Source: Enterobacter sp. Cy-643 (lineage in GTDB: Bacteria; Pseudomonadota; Gammaproteobacteria; Enterobacterales; Enterobacteriaceae). From it: a stretch of 64,000 bases of DNA. The translations under genes and the position numbers were made by a program. Where the stretch lies: positions 744,001 through 808,000 of the forward strand of contig NZ_VWWV01000001.1 in the NCBI RefSeq assembly GCF_011752815.1. The letters run 5' to 3'. Shown here piece after piece: positions 50,585 to 61,482 of this stretch. Position 1 is the first letter of the stretch; every line of letters starts with the position of its first letter. The notes below the pieces were generated by a model, which saw only the letters and a program-made list of their open reading frames with translations, was not told where the DNA came from and ran no database searches.

Positions 50585-51826
50585 TCAGGCAAAAATATCC
50601 ACCGCGCCGTTGCTGCTTGCCAGCCGCTGCAGGCTATCGGCCACCGGCAGCGGCTCGGCGTCATTGCCGCCGAGGGAGAAACGCTCCCCGCTACGGGCGC
50701 TTTGCTGCTGTTGCTGCTGGCCGGACTGCTGCTGGGCAAAGCTTTCGCTGCTGATGTTGCTCTGGCCTAGCTGGATACCGCTTTCCGCCAGCGCAGTACG
50801 CAGTGACGGCAGTGCGGCTTCAAGCGCGGCCCGCACGTGACTGTGCGGTGACATCATCTGCAGCTGTGCCTGGTTATCTTCTAGTTTTAGACTAATTTGC
50901 ACCTGACCGAGATCTTCCGGGTGCAATCTCAGCTCGGCACTGTGCTGGCCCTGACGAGTAAACAGCGTAACGTGCTGAGAAATCTGCTGTTGCCACTCAT
51001 GGCTTCCCAACTGGGCGCTGATCGTTGGCGCCGTTGGGGTGGCGATATGCGTTGTGGTTGGGGTTGCGACGGTGGCGCTGCTGATGGCCGGGGTTATCTG
51101 CGCCGTCACTGGGGCGGTGTTATTTGCCTGTGGAGCCGCGTTATCGCGACTGTCAGGCGTGTTGCTGGCGACCAGTTGAGCTTTGTCATCCCCCTGCGGC
51201 TGGGCTACTGCCGGCGCGTTGGCAGCGGCAGATTTACTGTCCGCAAGCGTGGCGCCCACCGGGGCGGCTTTCTTCGCGCTGCCGCCAGCAGGCAGCAGGC
51301 TGTCCGCAGTGTTTTGGCCTGCGGTATTACCTGCCGCAGAGGTCAGGGCGGACAGCGATGCCGTGTCGGTAGCCGTTTTAGCTAGCGCCACGGGCTGTGC
51401 CGCGGTCACGGGCTGAGGCAGCATCGCCAACAGCGCGCCGAGCGTTTGCAGCTCCGCGTCGCTCAGGGGCTTATCGGTTTTGGCGTCTTTCAGCGCCGCC
51501 TCTGGCTTATCATCCGCTTCTGTTTTGCCCAGAGAAGTGAGCAGGGCGGAAAGCGCTTCAGGTTGCTCCGGTGAGTTCAGCAGTTCAGCGAGAGCTGCCT
51601 GGCCGTCTTTGGTATCACCTTTGGCCGCATTGGCCGCGGCAGCTTTGCTTAACGCCGCGCTCAAAGGCAGCGATTTGCCGTCCTCTAAAGCAACGTTACC
51701 CGGCAACGCTTTGCCAAGCAGGGCCAGGAAATCTTCACCGAAGCTTTTGCCGTCCGCGCCTTTTGCATCCCCGGCTGCAGCGGTATCGGCCCCGGTGTTT
51801 AACAGAATTTTTGGCAATGTGATCAT
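50585..51826 (-). CDS. fliK: Flagellar hook-length control protein FliK
   Basis: 413 aa, Ala/Thr/Gln-rich low-complexity central ruler as usual for FliK. The conserved C-terminal substrate-specificity switch domain lies at ~270-360 ([38 protein letters not shown]), followed by a Gln-rich tail. It is secreted during hook growth and switches the export apparatus to filament substrates by acting on FlhB. It overlaps fliJ by four bases. Confidence 0.95.
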   Translation of the reverse strand: MITLPKILLNTGADTAAAGDAKGADGKSFGEDFLALLGKALPGNVALEDGKSLPLSAALSKAAAANAAKGDTKDGQAALAELLNSPEQPEALSALLTSLGKTEADDKPEAALKDAKTDKPLSDAELQTLGALLAMLPQPVTAAQPVALAKTATDTASLSALTSAAGNTAGQNTADSLLPAGGSAKKAAPVGATLADSKSAAANAPAVAQPQGDDKAQLVASNTPDSRDNAAPQANNTAPVTAQITPAISSATVATPTTTHIATPTAPTISAQLGSHEWQQQISQHVTLFTRQGQHSAELRLHPEDLGQVQISLKLEDNQAQLQMMSPHSHVRAALEAALPSLRTALAESGIQLGQSNISSESFAQQQSGQQQQQQSARSGERFSLGGNDAEPLPVADSLQRLASSNGAVDIFA

Positions 51827-52272
51827 TCACCTTTCCTCAAAGTGGCCCGCTGGGCGTATTCATCCATCTGTTTCTGATCGAGCTTGTTCTGCGCGAGCAA
51901 CAGCTCCGCTGCCTTTCTGTCCTGCAGGGTTTGCCATGCCTGCAGGCGCTTTTGTTTTTCCTGCCATGCGCCCAATGCCTGATCCACTTTATTGGTCCAC
52001 TGCATCAGCTGCTGGCGGTGCTGTTCGATGGCTTTTTCCAGCGTGCGTATAAACTGCTGGTAGTTCTGCCAGCGGTTGCTGGCAATCCCCTGGCTCATGT
52101 TGTCATTCAGGCTATTGCTGTATTCAAACTGATAGTTAATCAGCATGTTGAGTTGCTCTTCTGCCTGCTGGCAACCCCGGCGCATCTCCCCTAAACGAAT
52201 CGCCGCTTTTTCCACTTCCTGGGCGGCGAGTTCACGCAAAGTATCCAGTGCGCTGTTTTGGTTCATGGTCAC
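51823..52272 (-). CDS. fliJ: Flagellar export chaperone/ATPase stalk FliJ
   Basis: 149 aa (E. coli 147), an almost entirely helical coiled-coil protein: [20 protein letters not shown] near the N-terminus and the [20 protein letters not shown] middle. It fits into the FliI hexamer and connects it with FlhA. It follows fliI by six bases and overlaps fliK. Confidence 0.95.
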   Translation of the reverse strand: MTMNQNSALDTLRELAAQEVEKAAIRLGEMRRGCQQAEEQLNMLINYQFEYSNSLNDNMSQGIASNRWQNYQQFIRTLEKAIEQHRQQLMQWTNKVDQALGAWQEKQKRLQAWQTLQDRKAAELLLAQNKLDQKQMDEYAQRATLRKGE

Positions 52273-52278
52273 CTCTCA

Positions 52279-53637
52279 TCAAACCGTGGGGAAAAGCGTC
52301 TCCAGTGCGAGGCTGGCTTCTTCCCAGTTTGCGCGTTCAAAAATGCCTTGTTGCAGGAAGGCTTCAAGATGCGGCCACAGTTCAATGGCCTTATCGAGCA
52401 TCGGATCGCTGCCTTTGGCGTAAGCCCCCACGCTCACCAAATCACGGTTGCGCTGGAAGCTGGATAATAACTGTTTGAAACGACGTACCCGGGCGTAATG
52501 TTGCTCGGTAATCAACGATGTCATGGCACGGCTGATAGAAGCTTCGATGTCGATGGCCGGATAGTGGCCCGCTTCTGCCAGGCGGCGGGACAGCACAATG
52601 TGGCCGTCAAGAATGGCTCGCGCGGAGTCGGCGATCGGGTCCTGCTGATCGTCGCCTTCGGTGAGTACGGTATAAAACGCGGTAATCGAGCCGCCGCCGT
52701 GAATGCCGTTCCCCGCGCGCTCAACCAGCGCCGGGAGCTTGGCAAACACCGAAGGCGGATAGCCTTTGGTCGCCGGAGGTTCGCCAATGGCGAGGGCGAT
52801 TTCACGCTGTGCCATGGCGTAACGCGTCAGTGAATCCATAATCAGCAGCACGTGCTGGCCGCGATCGCGGAAATCTTCGGCGATCCTGGTCGCGTAGGCA
52901 GCACCCTGCATACGCAGCAGCGGGGAAACGTCCGCCGGAGCGGCAATCACTACCGAACGCGCGCGGCCTTCGGCACCAAGAATGTTCTCGATAAAATCTT
53001 TTACTTCGCGCCCACGCTCGCCAATCAGGCCCACGACGATCACGTCGGCCTGGGTGTAACGCGCCATCATGCCCAGCAGGACGCTTTTACCGACGCCGGA
53101 GCCTGCAAACAGGCCCATACGCTGGCCGCGACCGACGGTTAGCAGGGCGTTAATCGGGCGTACTCCAACGTCGAGGACATGTTCAATGGCCGTACGCTGC
53201 AGCGGGTTAAACGGCGCCGCGCCGAGCGCGCCAGTCAGGCCGGTATCCGGCGAAGGCAGCCCGTCGAGCGGGCGGCCGCTGCCGTCCAGTACGCGGCCAA
53301 GCAGGGCGGGTCCGAGCGGCAACTTTTTACCGCTATGCAGACCTTCCGGCGTTGCCGAACGGGCATAAACCCTGGCGCCGGGTAGAATGCCTTCCACTTC
53401 TTCCAGCGGCATCAGAAACAGTTTGTGGCCGTTGAAGCCCACGACTTCACATTCGACTTCGCGGTCGTGCTGCTCGATGATGCAGGTCGCCCCCAGCGGC
53501 AGCTGCAGGCCGGTGGCTTCAAGGACCAGGCCAGTGGCGCGCGTCAGGCGGCCATAGCGACGCACGGACGGTAGCTCGACCATCCGCGCTTCAAAATTAT
53601 CGAGCGTGTTCAGCCAGCGGGTCAGGCGCGCGGTCAT
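52279..53637 (-). CDS. fliI: Flagellum-specific ATPase FliI
   Basis: 452 aa from the ATG at 53637 ([19 protein letters not shown]), which overlaps the fliH stop by one base (TGATG); a longer frame upstream has no support. Walker A is [14 protein letters not shown], Walker [14 protein letters not shown], and [16 protein letters not shown] is the family signature. F1-beta-like hexameric ATPase of the export apparatus, regulated by FliH. Compared with E. coli it lacks a few residues in the N-terminal barrel loop. Confidence 0.97.
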   Translation of the reverse strand: MTARLTRWLNTLDNFEARMVELPSVRRYGRLTRATGLVLEATGLQLPLGATCIIEQHDREVECEVVGFNGHKLFLMPLEEVEGILPGARVYARSATPEGLHSGKKLPLGPALLGRVLDGSGRPLDGLPSPDTGLTGALGAAPFNPLQRTAIEHVLDVGVRPINALLTVGRGQRMGLFAGSGVGKSVLLGMMARYTQADVIVVGLIGERGREVKDFIENILGAEGRARSVVIAAPADVSPLLRMQGAAYATRIAEDFRDRGQHVLLIMDSLTRYAMAQREIALAIGEPPATKGYPPSVFAKLPALVERAGNGIHGGGSITAFYTVLTEGDDQQDPIADSARAILDGHIVLSRRLAEAGHYPAIDIEASISRAMTSLITEQHYARVRRFKQLLSSFQRNRDLVSVGAYAKGSDPMLDKAIELWPHLEAFLQQGIFERANWEEASLALETLFPTV

Positions 53638-54332
53638 CAGAGCACTCCCGGCGCGGCCAGACGGCAAAGTTCTTGCCAGCGGGTTGCCACGCTGGCGTCG
53701 AGATCGCCCTCATCGGCGGAGACTTTGCAGCCGCCCTGGTGCAGGCTTGGGTCGCCGCGTAAACGCCAGCCGTGCAGGCTTAGCGTGGCGCCCAGCATTT
53801 CTTCTACCCGCTGCAAATCATCCGGGTGGACGCGCAGCTGCGGCTTGCCGCTAAACAGCGGTTCCTGCATCAGCAGGCCCTGAATCTGTTTGATCAGCGC
53901 GTTGTTATCCACGGCAGGCGTCTGGCCAATCACCTGCCGCGCGGCCTCCAGCGCCATTTGCATCAGGCGGGAAGCGATCACGCTGTCCAGCGCGTCCAGC
54001 GTGTACTGGAACTCGCTCACCAGCTGCTGCATGCGGGCGTGCACCGGTGCCTGCTGCTGACGGGCTTCATTGATGCCCTGCTCAAGCCCTTGCTGGAAGC
54101 CCGCTTTACGGCCTTCTTCTACGCCCTGATCGTGTCCGGCGGCAAAGCCCGCGCTGTGGCCCTGTTCACGGGCCTGAGCCTGCATCATCGCCAGCGTTTG
54201 CTGGAGGTCCGGCTCGCTCTCCGGCTCTTCCTGCTCCGCTGCGGCTTCCGGCATGACAATCTCTTCGAACACCGGCGTAGGGAAGGCGAGATCTTCAGGC
54301 GTCCAGCGTTTCCATGGCAGCGTATTAGACAT
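53637..54332 (-). CDS. fliH: Flagellar export ATPase regulator FliH
   Basis: 231 aa. The N-terminal [12 protein letters not shown] motif binds the C-ring/FlhA; a central Gly/Gln-rich GxxxG helix ([20 protein letters not shown]) precedes the C-terminal V-ATPase-E-like domain. It forms the dimer that holds FliI and contacts FliN. It overlaps fliG by eight bases and fliI by one. Confidence 0.95.
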   Translation of the reverse strand: MSNTLPWKRWTPEDLAFPTPVFEEIVMPEAAAEQEEPESEPDLQQTLAMMQAQAREQGHSAGFAAGHDQGVEEGRKAGFQQGLEQGINEARQQQAPVHARMQQLVSEFQYTLDALDSVIASRLMQMALEAARQVIGQTPAVDNNALIKQIQGLLMQEPLFSGKPQLRVHPDDLQRVEEMLGATLSLHGWRLRGDPSLHQGGCKVSADEGDLDASVATRWQELCRLAAPGVL

Positions 54333-55317
54333 AGGTATCCTCGCTGGTGCCGATCACCATCTCGCCGGTCTCCGCCAGACGACGCACGATAAGCAGGATA
54401 GCTTTCTGTTCGTTTTCCACCTGCGACAGACGCACCGGGCCACGGTTGGCAAGGTCGTCGCGCAGGATGTCCGCAGCACGCTGGGACATATTGCGCAGGA
54501 ACTTCTCGCGCAGCGCCTGTTCTGCACCTTTGAGGGCGATAAGCAGAGATTCGGACTCCACTTCCTGCAGAAGACGCTGAATGCTGCGGTCGTCGACGGC
54601 CACGAGGTTTTCGAACAGGAACATCTCGTCGATGATTTTCTGCGCCAGTTCGCCGTCGAAGTCGCGCACGGCGGTAATAACGGCTTCTTCCTGCTGGGTT
54701 TTCATCAGGTTGATGATTTCCGCTGCCGTTCTCACGCCGCCCATTTTGCTGCGCTTGAGATTCTGGCCGTCGAGCAGGTTGTTCAGCACTTCGGTCAGTT
54801 CTGCCAGCGCGGCCGGCTGAACACCGCCAAAGGTGGCGATACGCAGCATGACGTCGTTGCGCAGACGTTCGTCGAACAGGGCCAGAATATCCGCCGCCTG
54901 GCCGCGCTTGAGGTGAACCAGAATGGTGGCAATGATCTGCGGGTGTTCGTCGCGAATAAGATCGGCGGCGCTCTGCGGCTCCATAAAGTTGAGCGTTTCG
55001 ATGCCGCTGGTGGTATCGCGAGTTTCGAGAATGTCTTCCAGCAGGCTGGAGGCACGCTCTTCGCCCAGCGCTTTGATAAGCACAGTGCGCAGGTAGTCGT
55101 TGGCGTTGATGCTCAGCGCCGCGAACTGTTCCGCTTCCTGCTCAAATTCCGCCAGCACTTCGGTCAGCAGTTTGTTCGAGATCTGATGGGTGTTCGCCAT
55201 CGCCGCACTTAAATGCTGCACTTCACGCGGGCTGAGGTGTTTGAACACCTCGGCGGCGCGGTCTTCGCCAATGGTCATCAGCAGGATGGCGCTCTTTTCG
55301 GTTCCGGTCATACTCAT
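54325..55317 (-). CDS. fliG: Flagellar motor switch protein FliG
   Basis: 330 aa (E. coli 331). N-domain ([20 protein letters not shown]) binds FliF; the middle [20 protein letters not shown] motif binds FliM; the C-domain carries the torque helix with charged residues ([20 protein letters not shown]). It couples stator to rotor. It overlaps fliF by four bases. Confidence 0.97.
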   Translation of the reverse strand: MSMTGTEKSAILLMTIGEDRAAEVFKHLSPREVQHLSAAMANTHQISNKLLTEVLAEFEQEAEQFAALSINANDYLRTVLIKALGEERASSLLEDILETRDTTSGIETLNFMEPQSAADLIRDEHPQIIATILVHLKRGQAADILALFDERLRNDVMLRIATFGGVQPAALAELTEVLNNLLDGQNLKRSKMGGVRTAAEIINLMKTQQEEAVITAVRDFDGELAQKIIDEMFLFENLVAVDDRSIQRLLQEVESESLLIALKGAEQALREKFLRNMSQRAADILRDDLANRGPVRLSQVENEQKAILLIVRRLAETGEMVIGTSEDTYV

Positions 55318-57005
55318 ATTTCAGTACTCATCCATTGGCGGATCACCAGCGCAACTACGCGAGGATCGTTGTCGGACATATCACGAATTCGCTGACTCAT
55401 GACTTCTGCGCTCAGGCGCTGGTTAGCTTTACGCTGCTGCTGTTGCTCGTCGCGGCTTAGCGTAACGGCCACGGCTTCTTCTTCGGCTTTAGCGCTCTGT
55501 TTAGCTTCGTTCGTGGCTTTCAGAATTTCCGCGCGGCGGGTGAGCTGCGGACGAATCGCTTTCCGCCATATCAGCCAGGCGACAATCAGCACAATTAGCC
55601 AGCGACCCGCTGAGAGCAGCATGTCGAAGAAGGCCGGAGACTTCCAGAATGGCAGGCTGCTGCCGCTGTCGTCTTCGGTGGCGGTGAACTGAGAGTTGAC
55701 CACGTTCAGGGTGTCGCCGCGAGATTCGGAATAGCCCATCGCTTCACGGGTCAGGTTCTCGATCTGCTTCATCTGGTCTGCGGTGAGCGGTAAAGGTTTC
55801 CCGTCGGCAAGCTGGCGATAGTTCACTACCACGGCCACGGACAGACGCTGAATATCCCCCACGTTCAGCTTGGTGTGACGGATGGTGCGGTCCACTTCAT
55901 AGTTGGTGGTTTCGTCACGCGAAGTGTTGCTGCTGCCGTTCTGACCGGTAGTGCTGGTCTGGTTCTGCTGGCCGTTGTTAGCCTGCTGATTAGCCTGGTT
56001 GTTCTGCGGCGGCGTTGAAATGGGTGCCGTGTTTGCCGGCGCAGGCTGGTTGGAAAGCGCGCCCGGCACGCCGCCCGGGAACTGGCCGTTGACCTGAGAG
56101 GTCTGGTTCAGCTGGCGAGAGCGGATCGCGGTCTGGGCCGGATCGCTATTAGGGTGATACTGCTCTTCGGTTTGTTCTTTGTTGGCAAAATCGATCTGCG
56201 CGGTGACCTGAGCATGCACGTTGCCGTTGCCGACAATCGGGCCAAGGATAGATTCAATGCGGCGCTGGTAGCGGCTCTCTACGTCAGTGGCGTACTTGAG
56301 CTGGGCGTCGTTCAGGTCGCGGCCCGCGTTATTGGACTGAGTCAGCAGATGGCCACCCTGATCGACCAGCGTGACGTTACCCGGCGGTAAACCAGCCACC
56401 GCGCTGGAAACCATATGCACCACGGCATTAATTTGCCCTTCATCCAGCGCGCGGCCGGGCTCAAGGCTAAGGGTAACGGAGGCGGAAGGGGATTTTTGCT
56501 CACGAACAAACAGGGAAGGTTTTGGCATGGCGAGGTGGACGCGGGCATTCTTCACCGGGCCAAGCGTTTCAATGGTGCGGGCCAGTTCGCCTTCCAGCGC
56601 ACGCTGGTAGTTCACCTGCTCGCTAAACTGACTGATACCAAATTTTTCCTGATCCAGAAGCTCAAAGCCAACGGCGCCGCCCTTAGGCAGGCCTTGCTGA
56701 GCGAGGCGCAGACGCAGGTCGTAGACGTTGTCTGCCGGGACCATGATGGCGCTACCGTTGTCTGAGAAGCGGTAGGGAATATTCATTTGTTGAAGCTGGG
56801 TAACAATCGCGCCCCCGTCCTGATCGGCGAGGTTGCTGTACAGCACGCGGTAATCGGGAGATTTTGCCCAAAGCACCAGGGCTACCAGCACGGCAACGGC
56901 GGCGGCACCACCCACTATCAGCGGGATTCTGGGATTAGCACGAAGGCGATTTAACCACTCAAGTGTCTTGTTTTGCGGCGTTTGCGCCTGAGCAGCAGTG
57001 GTCAT
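55314..57005 (-). CDS. fliF: Flagellar MS-ring protein FliF
   Basis: 563 aa (E. coli 552) with two membrane helices (~30-50 and ~460-480). Ring-building motifs start with [20 protein letters not shown] and [21 protein letters not shown] long Asn/Gln/Thr-rich insertion (~315-370) forms the beta-collar region. The cytoplasmic tail at the C-terminus binds FliG. It is first gene of the large minus-strand flagellar block and is divergent from fliE across 229 bp that should carry FlhDC-dependent class II promoters. Confidence 0.97.
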   Translation of the reverse strand: MTTAAQAQTPQNKTLEWLNRLRANPRIPLIVGGAAAVAVLVALVLWAKSPDYRVLYSNLADQDGGAIVTQLQQMNIPYRFSDNGSAIMVPADNVYDLRLRLAQQGLPKGGAVGFELLDQEKFGISQFSEQVNYQRALEGELARTIETLGPVKNARVHLAMPKPSLFVREQKSPSASVTLSLEPGRALDEGQINAVVHMVSSAVAGLPPGNVTLVDQGGHLLTQSNNAGRDLNDAQLKYATDVESRYQRRIESILGPIVGNGNVHAQVTAQIDFANKEQTEEQYHPNSDPAQTAIRSRQLNQTSQVNGQFPGGVPGALSNQPAPANTAPISTPPQNNQANQQANNGQQNQTSTTGQNGSSNTSRDETTNYEVDRTIRHTKLNVGDIQRLSVAVVVNYRQLADGKPLPLTADQMKQIENLTREAMGYSESRGDTLNVVNSQFTATEDDSGSSLPFWKSPAFFDMLLSAGRWLIVLIVAWLIWRKAIRPQLTRRAEILKATNEAKQSAKAEEEAVAVTLSRDEQQQQRKANQRLSAEVMSQRIRDMSDNDPRVVALVIRQWMSTEI

Positions 57006-57234
57006 TCCACACCTCGCGGCTTAGCGTTGACAGAATTTTTAGAGTAATGAGTGAACAAGACTGACTCCCGGGTCGACAAACACGACAAAAGTTCCATATG
57101 GATGGCAGTGTCATTATTTTCGTTTCAGGAATTTTCGATGGCTGAATTAGCTCTATTTTTTACGTCTATTTAACGCCTTTATCCTATTGACAAGGTGGTA
57201 ATCTTCCTCGGCTTAATACACATGGGGCGTAAAA

Positions 57235-57552
57235 ATGGCTATTCAGGGTATCGAGGGCGTACTGCAACAACTTCAGGCGACCGCGCTGTCGGCGACCAAT
57301 CCCGCAGCTTCGGCTGCCTCTGCGCCAACGGTAAGTTTTGCCGGCGAGCTGCAGGCCGCTTTAGGACGGATAAGCGAAACCTCCAACACCGCGCGTGCCC
57401 AGGCAGAGAAATTTGCTCTCGGCACGCCAGGCGTCGCGCTGAACGACGTCATGGTGGATTTGCAGAAATCCTCCGTTTCACTGTCGATGGGCATTCAGGT
57501 GCGCAACAAGCTGGTTGCAGCTTACCAGGAAGTGATGAACATGCAGGTGTAG
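57235..57552 (+). CDS. fliE: Flagellar MS-ring/rod adaptor FliE
   Basis: 105 aa (E. coli 104). The conserved C-terminal region [30 protein letters not shown] is characteristic, and the N-terminus has the usual Ala/Ser-rich linker. It joins the MS ring to the rod. It forms its own unit, divergent from fliF. Confidence 0.96.
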   Translation: MAIQGIEGVLQQLQATALSATNPAASAASAPTVSFAGELQAALGRISETSNTARAQAEKFALGTPGVALNDVMVDLQKSSVSLSMGIQVRNKLVAAYQEVMNMQV

Positions 57553-57585
57553 TGCATGAGCTGATGAGTTAACTGATTTCAGGCC

Positions 57586-57606
57586 GGAGCAAACGTTATT
57601 TGCTCC
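57586..57606. terminator. Hairpin downstream of fliE
   Basis: GGAGCAAA-CGTTA-TTTGCTCC follows the fliE stop by 33 bp. It has no U-run, so it may act with Rho or only stabilise the mRNA end. The rest of the 312-bp gap to the RpiR gene shows nothing further. Confidence 0.4.
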
Positions 57607-57864
57607 CGTCTGCGATCGGGCGATTTGGCTCTGAGTTTTAGTTTTATCCCGCCTTAATTCTTGAATCTTTTCTTCATTCTGTCCGCGTCTTCCGTGGATG
57701 CTAATGGATGCCCGTCCGCGTTTTCACAGCATTAGTATGTTAAGTAAAATAGCGTTTTAACGCTAATTATCAGTCTGATGCCCTTATTTGTTTGACGTCT
57801 AAAGTAATTTCACTGCACTATCAGGACGATACCTTAAAAATACCGGCAAGGATTTCCGGTCTAA

Positions 57865-58740
57865 ATGGGAGCGTCCTGTCGGCCTATGACCCCGCAACAA
57901 AAGTTAGCAGAGCATTACGAGACATTAACCCCCGAGCTGCAGCGGGCCGCGGAGTTGAGCCTGCATAATATGAAGGCGTTAATTGCGCTTTCCATGCGGG
58001 CGTTTGCCGCGCGTATTGGCGTCAAGCCCGCCACGCTGTTGCGCCTGGCTCAACGCCTGGGCTACGTCGGCTGGCGGGAGTTTAAAACGGCTTTTATTCA
58101 GGAGCTTGGCCTGAATAATGAAACCCATCAGGCGAGGGCCGAAAAGCTGGTCGACAAGGGCAGCGCGGCGTCTCTCTATCAGGAAGTGTTTGACGCCCAT
58201 GCGAAAAATATTTCCCATACCAGGACTGAAAATCCTCAGGCAATGGAACTGGCGGTTGATGTTCTGGATGCAGCCGAACATGTTTATGTGTGCGGTTTTC
58301 GCGCCAGCTATTCGGTGGCTTACACGCTGTTTTATATCTATCGCCTGTTTAATAAAAATGTGTCGCTTATTGACGGTCAGGCGAGCAATTACGAAATCTT
58401 CACCCGAGAGCTGACGCCTAAAGATGTCGTGCTGATGATAGGATTCGCCCCTTACTCGCGCGAGTCGCTAGACGTGCTGGGCGCGGCCAGGCAGGCCGGA
58501 AGCAAAATTGTTGCGCTGACGGACTCTCCACTTTCCCCGCTCGCGGAGCACGCCGCCAGCACGCTTTATTTCTCCGCGCACAGTCCGTCGTTCTTTCCTT
58601 CCGTCGTGTCGGCCATGGGTATTGCCGAGTGTTTGCTGGCGATGCTGGTGGCTAAACATGGGGAAAGAGCGGTAGAGAAGATTGCCAGCGCGGAGCGTTT
58701 CCTGCTGGATTCCGGGGCGTGGGTAAAACCGGTTCGTTGA
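57865..58740 (+). CDS. MurR/RpiR-family transcriptional regulator
   Basis: 291 aa. N-terminal HTH_6 domain (LSMRAFAARIGVKPATLLRL, then GYVGWREFKTAF) and C-terminal SIS phosphosugar-binding domain (~130-265; HVYVCGFRASYSVAYTLFYI, VVLMIGFAPYSRESLDVLGA, IVALTDSPLSPLA). Such regulators respond to phosphosugars. The start is uncertain: ATG 57865 has AAGGA 12 bases upstream, an ATG at 57886 would remove seven residues. It stands alone between fliE and yedF, a place of variable gene content in enterobacteria, so its target is unknown. Confidence 0.9.
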   Translation: MGASCRPMTPQQKLAEHYETLTPELQRAAELSLHNMKALIALSMRAFAARIGVKPATLLRLAQRLGYVGWREFKTAFIQELGLNNETHQARAEKLVDKGSAASLYQEVFDAHAKNISHTRTENPQAMELAVDVLDAAEHVYVCGFRASYSVAYTLFYIYRLFNKNVSLIDGQASNYEIFTRELTPKDVVLMIGFAPYSRESLDVLGAARQAGSKIVALTDSPLSPLAEHAASTLYFSAHSPSFFPSVVSAMGIAECLLAMLVAKHGERAVEKIASAERFLLDSGAWVKPVR

Positions 58741-58741
58741 T

Positions 58742-58763
58742 AAAAGGGGCGGTTTTGCCCCTT
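58742..58763. terminator. Bidirectional terminator between rpiR-like gene and yedF
   Basis: AAGGGGC-GGTTTT-GCCCCTT between convergent genes, with AT-rich flanks on both sides. On the minus strand it is followed by TTTT. Confidence 0.65.
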
Positions 58764-58769
58764 GTAGGA

Positions 58770-59006
58770 TTAACGCTGAATAAGATAGCGAATGGTGGGG
58801 CCGTCCTGCTGAATATCCAACACCGTGTAGCCGTGGTTTTTGGCGTCCAGCGGAATGTTATTGATGGACTGCGGGCAGTCGCTGACCACTTCGAGGATCT
58901 CGCCTTTTTTCAGCTGCGGCATCGCCTCCAGCGTGGCGACAGCCGGATAAGGGCAGGGCTCACCCACCATATCCAGCCGGTAATCAGGGACGATAGTCTG
59001 ACTCAT
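58770..59006 (-). CDS. yedF: TusA-family sulfur carrier-like protein YedF
   Basis: 78 aa (E. coli YedF 77). The N-terminal GEPCPYPAVATLEAMPQLKK contains the CPxP motif whose Cys carries sulfur or selenium in TusA relatives. It overlaps the end of yedE by four bases, so transporter and carrier are co-translated; together they likely move a sulfur or selenium compound into the cell. Confidence 0.95.
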   Translation of the reverse strand: MSQTIVPDYRLDMVGEPCPYPAVATLEAMPQLKKGEILEVVSDCPQSINNIPLDAKNHGYTVLDIQQDGPTIRYLIQR

Positions 59007-60217
59007 GCGGTTTCTCCTGTTGTCGTGCCGATAGCCTGGTTTTTACGGCGAAAGAAGCGTTTTTCCCAGCCGACGATCAGCAAATAAGCGGCGAGCAGCA
59101 TCAGGTAGGTCACCAGTAGCCCGCCCAGCGGCCCAAAGGTCTCCAGCAGGTTAACTTTGTTCCAGCTGGTGGCCAGCGCCGGAGAAATATCATCCCAGAA
59201 CCAGGCCAGCAGCGTAGAGCCAATCACGTTGCCGAGACCCACCCACCAGTAGTGAACCTGGCCCTCAACCGCACGGTACATCCAGCCCGTTTCGCAGCCC
59301 CCGGCCAGCACGATACCAAAACCAAACAGCAGGCCGCCGATAACGGCGTTGGGTCCCGCCCACATGATTTTGGCCTCAACGCCCAGCTGAACATAGCTAA
59401 AGATGCCAATGGCGCTGGCCGCCATACCCAGAATAATCGCTTTGGCCATATGGGTACGGCCGGTGATCCACATATCCCGAAAGGCAGAGGTGAAACAGAT
59501 TTGCGCGCGTTCGATAAGCAGCCCAAAACCGACGCCAAACAGCATGGCGAGGCCGAGTTTCGGCTGGTTTATGGCGGTAAAGCCGCCCCAACCGATCATG
59601 CCGATAAACACCAGCATTCCCATGCGGAAGCGGCGCTTAGCGCGATCCGGCTGCTGGGTGAGCGGGGAGGCGGCGGAGACTTTTTGCAGTTTGACCGGAA
59701 TGCGGAACATCGGCAGCAGGGTGAAGCGAGCGCCAAACCAGCAGCCGATGGCGGTGGCAAGGGCGAAGAACCAGGCGTGCAGTGAAAACTGGGGGATCCC
59801 GGTAAAGAATGCCGCGAGGTTACAGCCCATGGCCAGTCGTGCGCCGAAGCCTGCGATGATCCCGCCGAGCACGGCCTGAATGATGCGGATGCGGTGCTGG
59901 GGCAGGCGAAGCTTGACGTTATTGGCCCACAGTGCAGCGGCGAAACAGCCGCCAAACATGCCGATGATCATCATGCCGTCAATACGGGTCAGCGGGCTGC
60001 CGTCGAGGTGAATCAGCTTGTAGTAACCCCATTCTTCTGCGTGAATGCCCATCAGCTGCAGGAGCTGGCCGCCCCAGCGGGTGAATTCGCCGGTGACGGC
60101 CCAAAAGGTGCCGGTGATACCAAAGTACCAGGTGGAGAGAACCCCGGCCGCGATCACCGCGGGCATCGGTTTCCAGAAGGTAACCAGGTATTGTTGTTTA
60201 AAGGAGTGCCAGGTCAT
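59003..60217 (-). CDS. yedE: YeeE/YedE-family sulfur/selenium transporter YedE
   Basis: 404 aa inner-membrane protein with about ten hydrophobic segments in two DUF395 repeats. Conserved Cys-containing loops are ARLAMGCNLAAFFTGIPQFS, ERAQICFTSAFRDMW and LAGGCETGWMYRAVEGQ, matching the Cys relay described for the thiosulfate transporter YeeE/TsuA. YedE itself is often associated with selenium metabolism. Paired with yedF by a four-base overlap. Confidence 0.94.
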   Translation of the reverse strand: MTWHSFKQQYLVTFWKPMPAVIAAGVLSTWYFGITGTFWAVTGEFTRWGGQLLQLMGIHAEEWGYYKLIHLDGSPLTRIDGMMIIGMFGGCFAAALWANNVKLRLPQHRIRIIQAVLGGIIAGFGARLAMGCNLAAFFTGIPQFSLHAWFFALATAIGCWFGARFTLLPMFRIPVKLQKVSAASPLTQQPDRAKRRFRMGMLVFIGMIGWGGFTAINQPKLGLAMLFGVGFGLLIERAQICFTSAFRDMWITGRTHMAKAIILGMAASAIGIFSYVQLGVEAKIMWAGPNAVIGGLLFGFGIVLAGGCETGWMYRAVEGQVHYWWVGLGNVIGSTLLAWFWDDISPALATSWNKVNLLETFGPLGGLLVTYLMLLAAYLLIVGWEKRFFRRKNQAIGTTTGETA

Positions 60218-60412
60218 TGTTTTCGCCTCTGAACTCAGAAGAACGTGCCGCTATGGGCAAAAGAAGGCGCAATCATACGCGCATCTTTTGGGCTTAACAG
60301 GCTGAAAAGATGAAAAAATAATCTGGATCAATTTTTATGCCCCGGACGGAATTGCTGGCAGGCATCGGGCTTTAATGCCAGAATTATTTTTTCTCCGCAG
60401 TCAGGATAGACG

Positions 60413-60832
60413 ATGAAGAAGCTTTTAGTATTGGCGGCGCTGGTGGCACTGAGCGGCTGCACCGAGGTCAGAGATTATAAGCAGGTAGTGCGTACCGAAG
60501 CGCCGGCCGGCATGGCGGGCTACTGGCAGTCCAGCGGGCCGCAGAGCGCGTTGGTTAGTCCGGAGGCGATTGCTTCGCTGGTGGTCACGCCCGCAGGCGA
60601 TACCCTTGATTGCCGTCAGTGGCAGCGGGTGATTGGGGTACCGGGCAAGCTGACACATCTGTCTGGCGATTTGCGCAACGTCACCGTCAAGCGTGAGATT
60701 TACGCCATCGAGCTTAACGGCCAGACGCTGGAATATGCGGGGATGACGCTGAAGCGTGTGGACCGTTTGACGCCAGAATGCGCTGATTTTCTTGCTAAGC
60801 ATCCTTTAGATAGTGAACTGTCGAAAGGCTAA
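60413..60832 (+). CDS. yedD: Lipoprotein YedD
   Basis: 139 aa (E. coli 137). Signal peptide KKLLVLAALVALSGC with lipobox LSGC; Cys16 is the lipidation site, with Thr at +2. The mature domain (AGMAGYWQSSGPQSALVSPE, DTLDCRQWQRVIGVPGKL) matches YedD, which in E. coli is Rcs/Cpx-linked and outer-membrane located. It is divergent from yedE. Confidence 0.94.
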   Translation: MKKLLVLAALVALSGCTEVRDYKQVVRTEAPAGMAGYWQSSGPQSALVSPEAIASLVVTPAGDTLDCRQWQRVIGVPGKLTHLSGDLRNVTVKREIYAIELNGQTLEYAGMTLKRVDRLTPECADFLAKHPLDSELSKG

Positions 60833-61078
60833 GGGAGAATGCCTCTCACTCCAGAGAGGTGAGAGGGCTGGAGTTCAACGCTGTGGCTGCGATTTCATTC
60901 GCTTACTTTTTTGGGGCTGTCTTGTAGTGACCAATAAGTTCTATGGAGGAACGGCTAAGCTTCCGTTCACTTCAAGTCCAAATTCCTATGTAGCTTCTGA
61001 GCTTGTGAACGTCTCAGGGGAATCACCGTCATTCCCCTGAGAACCCGGACTCCCGGCCACAACGTCTCTGCTTCTTTT
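60833..61078. other. Intergenic, no gene seen
   Basis: A short CTCTCACT..GGTGAGAG hairpin follows the yedD stop (about 60844-60866) and may end its transcript. Nothing else is apparent before the repeat element. Confidence 0.45.
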
Positions 61079-61183
61079 ACCCTCACCCTAACCCTCTCCC
61101 TGGAAGGGAGAGGGAATAAACAATGTTTTCCGTAGATTTTGTTTTCTCCCTCGCCCCTTTGGGGAGAGGGCTGGGGTGAGGGG
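61079..61183. repeat. GC-rich inverted-repeat element, copy 2
   Basis: Left arm ACCCTCACCCTAACCCTCTC plus CCTGGAAGGGAGAGGG, right arm CTCCCTCGCCCCTTTGGGGA plus GAGGGCTGGGGTGAGGGG. The arms are the same as in copy 1 (29289-29427), but the middle is shorter. Confidence 0.8.
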
Positions 61184-61482
61184 AGATTTGTCCCCGGCTC
61201 TCATCGCCCCCGGTTATGACCCAACTCAGACGGGGTTGAGCTGTCGGGAACAGCGAAAGAGAGCGATCGTCGGGAACGCATCGCGAACGACCCCGAATGT
61301 TTGGGTGATAACCGGTGGGTTTACCGCTTCAGCGGCGATGAGCCCGCCGGGCGCCGGGGCTGTTCGGGGGATGGCGTAATCCCCCGGACACGTTCACCGT
61401 GCAGTAAACGTGTAGGGAAAACAGATCTACGGGTGAACGGAACAGCTCCCGGATTAAAGAGATCTCCCAAAAGATTTCAAAT
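61184..61482. other. Intergenic region downstream of amyA
   Basis: No gene is seen. A dyad of CGTTCACC and GGTGAACG (about 61391-61440) enclosing a smaller ACACGTT/AACGTGT-like pairing could form the 3' end structure of the amyA transcript. Confidence 0.35.

Noticed and set aside
54253..55212. Plus-strand open frame of 319 codons over fliG/fliH
   Set aside because: Complement-strand shadow of fliG and fliH.
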